Shown here one piece after another: positions 24,200-35,664 of a DNA stretch of 64,000 nucleotides; the stretch's first letter is position 1; the number at the start of each line of letters is the position of its first letter. The notes below the pieces were generated by a model that was given only the letters and a program-made list of their open reading frames with translations, was not told where the DNA came from and did not search any database. Source of the stretch: Euryodendron excelsum. Lineage: Eukaryota > Streptophyta > Magnoliopsida > Ericales > Pentaphylacaceae. Location: contig CM065384.1 of assembly GCA_033060915.1 (NCBI GenBank), positions 32,850,501 to 32,914,500 of the forward strand, given 5' to 3'. Made by a program: the position numbers and the translations under genes.

Positions 24200-25986
24200 T
24201 GTTGAGTCAATGCCTTGATTTTGATGATAACAAAACATGGTTTAATGATCTAGTAATTCTATTTAGTGTGCAGATGAATTATTAATTAGATCTCGATTTG
24301 AAGCTTATTATAATGGAGGATTTATGATGCAAAGATTTGAATAAAGAATGAAAAGCATGATGAAGTAATGTATTCTACAAAGTTGATATTATAAGAAGAA
24401 AAAGAAATCTCAAGTTGATGAAAATCCTAGATTGAAGATTGATAAGCATGAAAGAATAGCATATTCAACAATGGTGATTTTATAAGAGAATGAAGATGAT
24501 GGATATCAAAGAAGAAGAATGAAAATGATCAAACTCTTGATTTAAAAGATTGAAGATTTTGAGGACTTGAAGATATCTTGCAAGAATGGAAAAAGAAGAG
24601 ACCAACTCAAAAACATAAAAGCTTTCTTGAAAGATTTGAAGATGTCTTTAAGACATGGAAGGAATCACAAGACTTGGAAAGCTTTCTTGGAAGAGTTGTT
24701 GAAGTTTATAGAGAAGCCATATTGATTGAAGAAATGAAGATTCTAAGTCATGGAAGCTCTCTTGAAGATCTTAAAGAAGACTTAAATCAATGGATGAAGC
24801 TATGATGATGGAAGAGCTCTACAAGTGATGAAAATGAAGAAAATTCATCTTGAATGGATTGAAGATATTCTTAGAGTCATCTAACCTTGAAGAAGTGTTT
24901 GCAAGCTTTAAAAAGCCTATTTAGATGATCCTTGAAAGAGATTGGAAGCTTTGGAAAAGAATAAAGAAAAGTTGCAAAAATATAAGTTTTGGTAAAAAGA
25001 GTCGACCCCTCAAGCAAAAAGAGTCGACTCATTCGAACAGAGCCTTAGATTTGTGCTGGAGACTCAAAAGAGTCGACTCCTGGCCAAAAAGAGTCGACTC
25101 ATTGCAACAGAAAACAAAAATTCTGCAGACAGCTTAAAAGAGTCGACTCCTGGGACAAAAGAGTCGACTCATTTGGACAGTGACTTGGAAAATCTCCTGA
25201 AATACAAAAAGAGTCGACTCATTGTGAAAAGAGTCGACCTCTAGACCGTAACGGCTAGTTTTCTGACAGACGGTATGGGCAAAAATACAACCAAATCTTC
25301 TCCCATACTTCTCCAACCGCTAGAATCGATCCATACCTATATATATGAGATACATACAACTTCAAAGAAGCAGAGAAGAGCAATCATACCATTCATATCA
25401 AGTGCTTGAAGCTGAAAATCACATGTACCTCACTGCCAGATACTTTTGCTGAGTGTTTAAAGTTATCCATTGAGTTGTATTTGTTGATACACTTGCTAGG
25501 AGAGTTAATCTTTGTACAACCTTTATTCATTCTCATTTGGGTGGGTTTGTAACCTTGTAAGTTTGAGTGTTCTTGGGAAAAACACTTGTAAGTTTGAGAG
25601 AAGTTTGGACAAAATCTCTTGGGTTTTGAAAGCTTGGGAAGAAGTTTTTATAAGAGTGAGCTGGGCACTCGTGGCACAACCAGTAGTTGTGTAAGGAGTA
25701 TTACATAGTGGAATTCCTTCGAAAGAATCGAAGAAGAGAGGACGTGGGCAAGGTTGGCCGAACTTCTATAAATCTGGCGCACTTCTCTTCTGCCTCTGTT
25801 TTGCTTATTTGCTCACCATACATGCTTGCATAAATACTTGTATTAATGTACACTTCACTTGCTTGATATACATACTTTGATTATTTGTTACTAAAATACA
25901 TGAACGATATTTAGTTGCAATTCTTGTTATAAATTCTATAAAAACCCAATTCACCCCCCCTCTTGGGTTGCCTACTTGGGCCAACA
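24200..25986 (+). mobile_element. Solo LTR, 1.79 kb, probably Ty1/copia SIRE-like
   Basis: It starts TGTTGAGTC and ends GGGCCAACA (TG...CA) and is flanked by a perfect 5-bp duplication, ATATT, at 24195-24199 and 25987-25991. No second LTR or internal domain exists between the duplications, so it is a solo LTR left by LTR-LTR recombination. The start ('gattttgatgataacaaaa') and the end ('caattcacccccc', then 'cttgggttgcct') are phrases I associate with SIRE-type copia LTRs; the lineage is an inference. A TATA-like stretch ('cctatatatatgag', about 25336) lies about 100 bp downstream of an array of palindromic sites. It is inserted 3' of the Harbinger transposase. Confidence 0.85.
24999..25240. 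promoter_or_regulatory. Array of eight GAGTCGACTC-type palindromic sites in paired spacing
   Basis: Copies of the 10-bp palindrome GAGTCGACTC (the first and last diverged to GAGTCGACCC and GAGTCGACCT) start at 24999, 25021, 25070, 25091, 25140, 25161, 25211 and 25231. Spacings alternate 22, 49, 21, 49, 21, 50, 20, so pairs about 21 bp apart recur every 70-71 bp. The array ends about 100 bp before the TATA-like stretch at 25336 of the same LTR, where a U3 enhancer would sit. A dimeric DNA-binding factor is the simplest reading, not shown. Confidence 0.75.
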
Positions 25987-26373
25987 ATATTTATACACCA
26001 TCGCTTTAAATTGAATACATACATGAATACAATCACACTCATGCAACGAACGGTTATACAATAGAATCCACCATAACAAGTACATAACATAGCTCACAGT
26101 TTCATTTTAATATCATGAAGATGCTTTAAATTTAACAAGTACTCCTAATTAGATACAATAGATATGGTCCACTACGTAATATTACTTGTAACACCTAAGC
26201 GTACAACATATGCTACATAGATTACATAATAGGAGCACAAACAACCATCATACACAACTTCTTCCCTCAATCATCATTCTGCGATTCATGTATTTGGCGA
26301 GCTATCTCATCACGTACTACACCCATTTGACGAATTTGAACACTACTTACATTGATTGCCACTGCGTACCATT

Positions 26374-27724
26374 CTAGGAGGAGCTGGTGCCTTCTATGGG
26401 GTCGCCTCCAAACACCATGTCTGTGTACTTGTCAAACAGTACGTCATATTCATTATGCATTTTAATGAAGTTATGAATGGTACAACAAACATTTGGAATA
26501 TATCTTTGCATTCTAATGCTGAAAGAAGGCATCGCCTTTAGAATAGGGAAACGGGTTTTCAGTACCCCAAAGCAACGTTCTATCGCAGTTCGTAGTGAGG
26601 AGTGGCGATAATTAAACATTCTCTTACAGCCTTGTGGGTTATGACCTCGCCCATGAAATTCTTGAAGATGGTATCTTGTTGCTTTATGGGGTGCTAAAAA
26701 ATCGGGCATGTTGGTATATCCCGAATTGACCAGGTAATATTGATTTGTATTTTGAAAGTAATGTTAAAATACACCATATCACTTAAGAAATGGGCATACT
26801 AGCGTAATTTACCTTGATTTGGTATAGGAAATTTCATTGTTGGATTACTAACACACTCGAGCAAAACCCTAGAGTTGTGAGTTGTTCCTTCCCATCCACA
26901 CAAAACGTACATGAAGAGCATGTCAAATGAACACACTGGCATTATGTTTTGAGTTGGAATGGTATGTTTCCCGCGATACAGAATTTGTTCCCTTTCTGGA
27001 ATATGTGCATGAATATGGTTTCCGTCTAATACTCCCACGCAATTCTAATAAATGTATAATGTCAAGTTCATGTTAGCCTATACTAATGTAATAAACACAG
27101 TAAAAAATGCATGGCATGGTACCATGATGCAGTTACCTTGAAATAGGGATAATACATTGGGTTATGCCGAACATGATCACACACCTTATTAAATAAGGGA
27201 GGCCTAATTATGATAACCCCAAGTTTGCATACTGCCTTTAACACTTCATGAAAGTACGTAGAAATAGTATACGTGGAATGTTGATACCGTTTAGCCACAA
27301 TGTTAGTGCGTTCGTTGTGAGATATCAGGTACAAAAACATTCCTAACTTTTCTTCCATTGATACATATTTTGAGTGCCTTAACCTATGATTCTTTAACGT
27401 CTCACATAAGTTTGTGAAGACATTTGGGTTGATCCTAAAACTCTCAAAACACTTAGTACGGTTAGTTGAATTTAGTACTTCAACTATGTAACCGTGTCCT
27501 ATTAGTGTGGAACTCTTATATGGTTATTTATCATAATACATTTTACGCAACTCCTCTAATGCAATTAAAACTAATAAAGTCACAAAGTCCTCCTCATCTT
27601 CTTTGAAATCCATCCCAATGAATCGATCAATTATGCAATGTGTAAGATCCATTATCAAACCTGTTTCAAATTGTAACAACCTGCAATTCATGTACGATTT
27701 TATCATGCTAAAGTTTTGTTGCAA
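26374..27724 (-). pseudogene. PIF/Harbinger DDE transposase, broken and with an altered catalytic residue
   Basis: Four consecutive frames carry pieces of one HARBI1/ALP1-like nuclease, N- to C-terminal at 27724-27524, 27358-27083, 27038-26799 and 26709-26374. Recognisable parts are the HTH-like region (EEKLGMFLYLISHN), the first catalytic Asp in GVLDGNHIHAHIP, the second region GWEGTTHNSRVL, and the Glu in LRTAIERCFGVLKTRFPIL, followed by the usual end (CTIHNFIKMHNEYD). Family members usually have an Asp where this copy has Asn in THNSRVL, so the DDE triad reads D-N-E. Stops and shifts lie between the pieces; some gaps may be true introns (for example around 26710-26798), but it cannot encode an active enzyme. 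Confidence 0.85.
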
Positions 27725-29879
27725 ACAGTTGGGAAACTACAATAATGATAACCTGTTTCAGCAATAAGAATAGAGCAGTAAAAACAATATAGTCAGAAAA
27801 TTCATCATTGTACATAGTGAAAGGGTACGTTAGGCAGTTTCAAAACTAAAAATTTAGGTAGCAATTCAGTAGTCCTAACAAGCATGTGAGAAGAGTAGTA
27901 TTAAGCAAACAACATACAACAAACTATTTATAAAGTGGGGACAAAAAAGATGTACAATCTGCCCTTACATTCCCCAAGACCATTAAAGACACTCCTGCAA
28001 AAGAGGTTCAACAACATTAAAAACACTCGTAATACATTTACAACTGAATGTAGAAATTGCACTGAATGCAAAAAATCGAAATAGCATTCCCTAATCCACT
28101 TAACCCATTCACATGTTGAGAACCCAATCCCTCTTCCTAGTTTCACTCAGTTGTAGAAATATTTCCCTCATCAACTCATCTTCATGGAGCGTGTTCAAGG
28201 CCTTGGTGAAGTGAAGTCCGTCAATGTCCTCAAGTGATGTGAGTGCATTAAGACAATCGTTCATGATAGACTTCGCAGAACTGGATAAGGGTGCAACTAT
28301 ATAAGTAGCACCTGCAAATGTTGCAGCTGCCCTTATAGCCATATAATCTGCCCTTGTACCTCCACTAGAGCAAGGGGTTGATCTACTGAAGTCCATGTAA
28401 TCATACTTCCTCCTTTGGCTGTCAGCGAATGATTTAATAGCATAGCCAAGTTGGGTAGCAAACGTATCCCTTTTTCCCATAGCTTTTCTTGCTTGAGTTT
28501 GATGTCTTACTCTTACCACTAGGAGTTGGGTTCATATTGTCATCACTCTCGTCCTTGTCTGGGTCATATAGAGGGTCATCACTACTGTCAGTAGCAAAAG
28601 GTGGCTGGGTGGAAGGGTGAACTTTATCCATGGATGCTTGTGTGTTGCCAAAGATGCGACATAGTGCTCCGTAATGGACGCATCCCTTCTTTTTTAATAC
28701 ACTCGCGTGTCTATTAACCTACAGTCACATTTGGGGGTGAGTGTAAGATATAAGGGCATTACAATTATGAATTATTTGAAATCCATGATGTAAAGATTTT
28801 TCCTACCTTAAAGTTCTTTTTCCCACCATTCATCATCTACAAGTACCATGTTTGTCGTAGGATCATGTGCAATGCCAATCTTCTGTAACATGTTTTTGAC
28901 GGCAGTGCAAAGGGTTTTGAACCAATTGTACTTGTTACGTAACTGGCCATGACTGTACTCATACTTTATGTGTTTGGACAATTGTTTCCTAATTCGATTC
29001 TGTCGCGTTCAGATTTTTCGCACTCGAGGAATACACACACAAGCGGGAAAAACACTGTACTCTCTCATTAGAACTCACCTTCCTAGAAGAATGAGTGCGA
29101 CTAGGTTTGAATTGAAAATAGATTTGAATAAAGAGTTTTTAGAAAAGATTTGGAGTCGCCACCTAACTTGATTAAGGTGAGTTAGGTCACCTAATGACTA
29201 AGCACAATCCAAAAACTATACTTAGGGTTTTTTGAAAATACTAACTCTAGAGAGGGTTTTTAAGAAAACAGGTTGTTTGGCAACCTTGGGAAAATAACTA
29301 AGCCCTTTTTTGAAAATAAACTACATTTTCGTCTTTTGAAAACAGTGATCTAGGTTCGAAGGTTGGGTACGTGTAGGGAAGACGCACTAAGCTATCACCC
29401 TACCCCGCCCTTGCAGTACCTACATGTCTATTTACCCTAGATTCACCTATGAGAGTCTTCAACTAACAAATGTTCAATCCTATCCACTTTAGAAAAAGAA
29501 TGTTTAAAAAGATATGATGCACGATATGTAAATGCAATAGAAAGAGAGAGTTTAGAAAATAGATTTGGAAAAGAGATTTGAAAGGAACTTGATTTGATTT
29601 GAAAAGATAGAATTGATTTTGAAAGAAAGTTTTGGAGATTGGAAATAAAATTTAGAAATAGATTTTTGGAATTGGAAACTTGCAAATAAATTATGAAATT
29701 AGAAACTTGAAAAAGGTTGTGGAATTAGAGATTTGAAAGAAGTTGTGACCGCACCCCGTATCCTTTGGGAGAAATCAGGTCAGTCGTAGTTCGAACAAGA
29801 GTCCGATAGAAAATATAAGGTTTGATTATAAAAAGAAATTGAATTGGAATTTGGATTGGAAGATTGAGAGATTGAACTT

Positions 29880-31250
29880 AGACCTAGAATTGAACTTGAA
29901 AGAGGATTTGACCCTTGGAAGAGAACTTGGACTAGATTTGGAGAAATAGGGTTTTGGGAAACCTAGACTTAAGAAAGATTTAATTCGAATGTTGGACTTG
30001 GAAGATTAGGGAAAGATTGGATTTAGGTAAGGTTCGAATTAGGAAAGTTTCAAATTAGAAAAGTGTCATTTTAAGAAAGTTCCGTTTTAGGAAAGCTTCG
30101 GTTTAGGAAAGTTTCATTTTAGGAAAGTTTCGATTTAAGAAAGTTTTGAAATAAGAAAGGTTTCGAAATAAGAAAGGTTTTGTTTTAAGAAGGTTTTGAA
30201 GTTGAAAAGTTTGAAATCTAGAAAGGCTTGAAATAAGGAAGTTTTGAAAGTAAAAAAGTTTTGAGTTTAGAAAGCTTTAGATTTGGAAAGATTTAAAGTT
30301 TAGGAAAGTTTAGAATTTTGGAAAGATTCAAAGTTTGAGTTTTAGAAATTCTTGAAATTAGGAAAGGTTTGAGTTTAGGAAAGATTTGAAGATTTAAATT
30401 TGGAAAGTTAAAATGTGAAAAAGGATGGAACTAGGAAAGGGTTGAATTAGGAAAGATTTGGAAGCTTAAGGTTTGGAAACCTAAGGTTTAAGAAGATATG
30501 AGATTAGGAAGGATTGGATTAGGAAAGGTTTAGACTAAAAAGGATTAAGATTCCTATTTCCTAAAACAAGGGATTAGATTTTGTTTCTAAAAAGAGATGG
30601 CTTGATTTTGTTTCTAAAAACAGAGTATAGGATCTAGTTTCCTAAATGGAAGATTGGATTTGGTTTCCTAAAAGGAAGATTGGATTTGACATGGATTTGG
30701 AAGGATGATGCTTTAGAACCCTAGATTTGGAAGACTATAATTTTGACGTAGAAATAGGTTTTGGACACTTAGGTTTTAAGGTAAGATTGAAAATCATGTT
30801 TTTGGTAAGAAAACTAGGGTTTCTTAATCGTGGGTTCTAAGGCTTGACTTGGGCTCTAAGAAAAGAGGTTTTTGGAAAGTGAGTTTTTAGAAAAGGAGAT
30901 TTTTGGAAAGAGATCCTAGAGAGGAGTTTTTAGAAAGTGAATTTGAAAAGAGAGAGTTTTTGGAAGGGGATTTTTAAAAGGAGATTATTGAAAAGAGTTT
31001 TTAGGAAAGAGATTTAGGGAGAGAGTTTTCTAAGAAGGAAACCTAGGGAGTGTTTTTAGGAAATGAATTTTGAAGAGAGCTTTTTGGAAAAGAGTTTGAA
31101 AAGAAATTTTGAAAAATAGATTTTTGGAGGGAGTTTTTGAAAACAATTTTGGAAAGGAATTTAAAGAGAGTTTATGGAAAGCATGTTGGAAAAGAGATTT
31201 TTAGGAGGAGATTTTTGAGAAGAGATTTTTTAAAAAGTATATAAAATATC
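29880..31250. repeat. Purine-rich degenerate tandem array inside the long LTR
   Basis: Dozens of degenerate units of the type 'tttaggaaagtttcgat' or 'ggaaagattt' follow one another, with the plus strand strongly purine-biased. The same kind of array lies in the second LTR copy (about 43550-44700). The units are not an exact repeat; they drift in length (about 15-20) and sequence. Confidence 0.7.
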
Positions 31251-32154
31251 TCACTTTTCTAAAGTAATTCTAACCATAAGAAGGTTAGAAATACTTTAAG
31301 ATAGTGGTTTTGAAAACAACAATGTTTTGAAAATATGGACCATATTGGTCACTTTAAATGTAACACTTTCCTAAAACAATCCTAACTATGGAAATGCTAG
31401 AATCACCTTAGGATTGTGATTTTGAAAACAAATTTTGAAAATGAAGATTTTGATGTAAGCTTTTGAAAACGAGTTTGAAAATGAATTTTAAAAGAATGCA
31501 AGATCATGATATGCACAATGCAAATTGGGGTAATGAACATATAAGGTTAAGGCTTCACCACATAATCAAGGGGGCCAAACCCACATGGTCTCCGGTTAGT
31601 CTAAAAGAAAGCCCTCGACACGGTGACTTTCCAATAGCCTAATCCTACACATGGACCAGGAATTCTCTTGTTTCAAGCATGCAAGATAGGGGGGGGGAAC
31701 AAGATGAGGGATTAAAATAGAAGAAAACCCAAGTGGATTAGGAGAGAGAAGAGAGGGGGAAGATGTGTAAATGCAAATAAGAAGCCTACTTTATGTCTTC
31801 TTTATTTTGCTTAGCTTTGCACGCTTTGTTTTGCTTGCTTCGCTTCGGTTTTCACTTCAATCTTCAAGAGTTTGTCTTGGATCTTCAAAGCTTCGTAGTT
31901 ACAGCAATCTAAGCCTTCAATGGAGGGTTTGAGGCTAGTGTATGAGTATATGAGAGTGTATGAGTGTATAGGAGGCTAGAGTTTGTGTATAGAGGCTAGG
32001 GTTTGGAAAACCTAAAGGAGACTAGGGTTTTAGGAGTATTGATGAGTAGGGTTTTTAGACTGAGTTTGCGGACCTCTTTTACGCTGGAGGAGGCTTTGTA
32101 TTTATAGAGAGAAGAATGACTTGACGCTTGTTGCAGTGGCGCCAGGCCAAAAAA

Positions 32155-32184
32155 CCTTCTGGCACCACTACTAGTGGTGCCAGC
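32155..32184. repeat. Perfect inverted repeat in the long LTR
   Basis: Within this interval CTGGCACCACT, a 3-base spacer and AGTGGTGCCAG form an 11-bp perfect stem, about 60 bp downstream of the TATA-like stretch at 32097. The second LTR copy has a degenerate version (about 45670-45735) built from 'gcgccactaggagtggtgcc' and 'ggcgccactattagtggcac'. Confidence 0.75.
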
Positions 32185-35160
32185 CAGTTAGGAAAGTTTT
32201 AAGGTCAGCAAGCAACGTATCTTGAAAAGATATGGGCATCTGTACTAGTGACTACCATATAATTTTTAGCCTGACTTCACTAGGAGTGACTCCGGAAGAT
32301 TCGGAAAGCATTTAAGGGACCAAGAATGGCCCGGAAGGCCGGAAAAGGGTAGGAACCCTTAGAACAGGGTCCCGGAGGTAATGGACTTGAAAAATGATGA
32401 CAAGATGTGTTGAAAGGGTTGATCGGGCCATTAAGGGCAAAACAGTCAACTGGATGGGAAAACTATCGGGATGGACTCGGAATGTCCCGGAAGAAGACTC
32501 GAGATTTGGGAACATTATTTAGAATGTCCCAGGAGGTTACCGGTTTAATATCTAAAGCTGGTGTTATCGGAAAAGGCGAACAACCCACCAGGGGCAAAAC
32601 GGTCATTTTGCACCAGGTTTACCGGATCTAACTTGGAATGATCTGGAAAGATAAAAGAAGGTCGGGAATACCATAAAAAGCATTCTCGGGAGGTTGCCGT
32701 TTTGATACCCATAGCCGGTGTGGTCCTCGGGGCGTTTAGATGCATAGGGGCAAAATGGTCATCTTGACCGGAAAGTCTTGGAATTGGTCTGAAATTGACT
32801 AGAAGGCACCTAATCATGCCGAATTGTCTCTAGGAAGATCTTGGAAGGGTGCACTTATCGTTCTGAGGAGTTAGGTACTTTCTTGAGAAACGTACCGAAA
32901 AATGGCCTTAGGGGCTGTTTGGTCATTTTTCACCAAAGTGGACTAGCAGGCACTGGCGTTGACTTGGGTTTTGAATGTTTCCGCCACTCTGACGACGGTC
33001 TCGTGATACAGGGGTTTGTTGGGAATTCCCTATATCGACCTGTTTGCGAGTATTTCTGCTACTTTAACGGTTGTGATGTTTGCGAATACTTCCGCTACTC
33101 TGACTATTCATGATCATTCTCGAGATTACCTGATCTTGGGAAGTTGCTAAAGAGCCTTAGCGCTTAAGAAGTCAACTTTCTCGGAAAGCGTGCCGAAACG
33201 GACATTTCTGCATTAACAGGCTAGCAGGCACCAAAGGTGGACCGTTCTACTATCTCGGGGACTTGGGGTCTCGTCTCGGTCGACGGGTTTGAAGGGACTT
33301 ACCGTTCTAAAGAAACTTTCTTTGAAAAACGTGCCGGACAGGATAGACTTATCGTCTTGAGGAATCAACTTTCTCGAGAGAGGGATTGAAATTGGAATTG
33401 GAATTGGAATTGGGAAAGGGGATTTACCACCTTCGGAAAGACGTGCCTATTGGAATTGGAAAGGGGACTTACCGTCTTCGAAAAGACGTGCCTATGGGAA
33501 TAGGAAAAGGGACTTACCGTCCTTGGAAAGACGCGCTTGATTTGAAATTGGAAAGGGGACTTACTATTTTCGGAAAGACGCGCCTATGAGAATAGGAAAG
33601 GGGATTTACCGTCTTCGGAAAGACCTGCCTATGAGATCGGATCAAACAACGCCTACAAAGGCATTTTGGTCATTTTGCCTCTATTTGGGCCTGGTGGGCC
33701 CGCGAAGCAATTGATAGACTAGATTAGGACTAGAATTCTAAAATATGTCCATATTGACTTGAAATCAAGTCTGGATAGACTGTAGACTGCCGAGCGGTCA
33801 AAAATGGGGTGCTTACAGATTCCAAGCTGGTTTGGTAAATGTTTTAGTGTCCTTATGTTTTCCCTTCACCTCATCTTCCGTGAGTTCAACAAACATGGCC
33901 TCACTTTTCTCATTCTATGGACCATGGGGGTCATCATCAACCTCCAGTACGTCATCATCAATTAGGGGTTTTTTCCCACTCTCATTAGGATTCGCCATTA
34001 CCAAATCAGTGAAAATTAGTTGTATTGGTATCTCAAACTTTACAATTCAGATTAAAGGAATACGGGATTGCAATAATTGACCAGATTGAATACACAATGC
34101 AATAGATTACATACAATACAATTGCAGGAAACTCATGACAGTAATAGATTATACGAAATAGATTACATAATGCAACTTAAACATACAACACATATAAATA
34201 CATAAAATGGAACTGCAACAGATGAGTACATATAACAACAAATTACACCAACAAGCAGACTTGAAAACAATATACATACGTGAAAATTGTTATATGAGAA
34301 AATTATGTTGTTACAGTATACATACGTGGAACTACAACAAATAAGTAGTTGAAAGAAAGGCAAACCTATAACCAACCAAAAACAATGGAAGCACATGCAA
34401 AATGGTTGTTAAAAATGTTTAAGGAGCAATAGGAAATGGCTTATCCTAACATGCAATATTATAAAAACAACATGTAATAGCACTAAGTTTGACCGAAAAA
34501 GGGGTTTACAGTTTGTCTAAGGTATAACACTAGGTCTGACTTAGAAAGGGGTTTCGGTTTAGAGGATTTGGTTTTCCATGGATAGAAAGTTGGATCTGGG
34601 TCTAACCTGAGGAATTCATGGGTGAGAGTGAGAGATATCACGGCAAAAGGTGAGAGAGATCATGCATGAACTTTCAACCTCAAAACTCAAAGGGTGATAG
34701 AGGTCACAAGATCTGTGAGGTGTGGCTCCGGATCTACGAGTGACCAACCAAAAACAGTTTTCAGTGTGGGTTAAAAAATAATGGCAACAATAGAGCATAC
34801 TTAACGGAGAAGATTGCAAGCAAAACCAAGATAATTAAAGTGGAAGAACATTGTAGAAAGAGAGATGGAGAAGAAGAAGGCATAGATCACATACATGAAA
34901 CCCTAGTAGCCGCTGGTGAGAGAAAGCATCGAAAAATTTTCTAACTGTTGGGGTATAAATACTCCCCCAAAAAAGAAGCAAAAATTGTTGTGGCTGGGGA
35001 TCGACAACGAGAAGCACTGTTCACATGTGTTTCCACAATGGGTTTGCGCACGAAGTGGAAAAACACGCGAATGGCAAGTTTTTTGTTTTTGTTCTCTCAT
35101 TTTAAACACAAATAACATAAAAATAGTTAACAAAGAATGTTTTTGGGGCCAAAAAAATCA

Positions 35161-35192
35161 AACAAAAACATAAAACGTTGCCAAACAAGGCC
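35161..35192 (-). repeat. Right terminal inverted repeat of the Harbinger element
   Basis: On the minus strand it reads 'ggccttgtttggcaacg' followed by 'ttttatgtttttgttt', the partner of the left end at 23294. Confidence 0.65.
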
Positions 35193-35659
35193 TTGGTCCT
35201 CACGGAACACAAACATGAAGTTTACATTTTGTCATTGTTAGAATTGAAAATATGACAAATATTTTTTTTTTCATTTACTTGATATTGGATTAACTAAATC
35301 ATCACATTTCTCTTGGACATAATAATAGCATCACATTTCTTCAACCTATTTACTTTTTTTTTTTAATAAAAGAAACTTATGGGCATTTGGTAAACCTTTT
35401 TCCAGATCTCCCATGTCTTCTGACCCTTGGCCCAACCTATTTAGACCCAATTTTCGGTGTTGACATGGTTGCCATGTGATGTGACCCAGCCCACGTAATC
35501 ATGGAGATGAGTCAAATGACATGGGAGGTGTGGATTGTAGGACAAAGATATAAAATATCTTCTATATCAGCACCTCCAGCACAAGAACCTTTAGAGGGAT
35601 TAGCTGGGTGTTTAAACTTTAAAAGGTCTAATCTATCTAATTAAATAAGTGCTTAGGTG
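35193..35659. other. Spacer between the Harbinger and copia elements
   Basis: No gene or transposon end is visible. The sequence is AT-rich with a T run near 35261-35270. It should represent the original, pre-insertion chromosome, or an older unrecognised repeat. Confidence 0.4.
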
Positions 35660-35664
35660 GATTT

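Larger units (their letters stand above)
29001..33817 (+). mobile_element. Very long solo LTR (4.82 kb), Ogre/Tat-like gypsy family, copy 1
   Basis: It begins TGTCGCG, ends GTGCTTACA, and is flanked by a perfect 5-bp duplication, GATTC, at 28996-29000 and 33818-33822; removing it restores the Harbinger MYB gene. There is no internal repeat of the start, no coding domain and no primer site, so it is one LTR of an element with unusually long LTRs. The opening 'TGTCGCG...attttt' and the phrase 'ttggagtcgccacctaac' (about 29150) are ones I associate with Ogre/TatV gypsy LTRs; a LARD family is the alternative. A TATA-like 'gtatttatagagag' lies near 32097. A related copy is at 42311-47105. Confidence 0.82.
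28109..33998 (-). pseudogene. Harbinger MYB/SANT-like protein gene, split by a solo LTR
   Basis: This is the second Harbinger gene, which in active elements encodes a DNA-binding partner of the transposase. The N-terminal part runs from the ATG at 33998 (MANPNESGKK) to TFTKPAWN near 33822, with an in-frame TAG at 33917-33915. The 4.8-kb solo LTR interrupts the SANT-like domain there. The frame resumes at about 28995 (IRKQLSKHIKYEYS, then QLRNKYNWFKTL, then DDEWWEKEL near 28812). A further exon carries KKKGCVHYGALCRIFGNTQ (about 28670), an acidic Ser-rich linker and, after a frameshift near 28530, an Ala-rich helical C-terminal domain to 28109. The layout matches plant L10-interacting-MYB-type proteins. 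It is inactive. Confidence 0.8.
23294..35192 (-). mobile_element. PIF/Harbinger DNA transposon, interrupted by two solo LTRs
   Basis: The left end ('tgcttcgtttggtaatgc' near 23294) and the reverse complement of the right end ('ggccttgtttggcaacg') match over about 32 bases. The flanking triplets are TTA on the left (23291-23293) and TTG on the right (35193-35195); Harbinger elements duplicate TTA or TWA, so the right copy has probably mutated. Inside, both Harbinger genes are recognisable on the minus strand: a DDE transposase (26374-27724) and a MYB/SANT-like protein (28109-33998). Removing the solo LTRs at 24200-25986 and 29001-33817 leaves about 5.3 kb, a normal Harbinger length. Both genes are broken, so the element is dead. 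Confidence 0.78.

Noticed and set aside
24999..25240. Regularly spaced palindromes considered as a CRISPR-like array
   Set aside because: The repeats are only 10 bp, spacers are partly similar to each other, and the host is a plant nuclear genome.
24578..25244. Plus-strand frames of 60-75 codons in the 1.8-kb solo LTR, considered as a gag remnant
   Set aside because: Composition is a Lys/Glu-rich translation of purine-rich LTR DNA, the frames overlap, and the unit lies within a single TG...CA LTR with its TSD.
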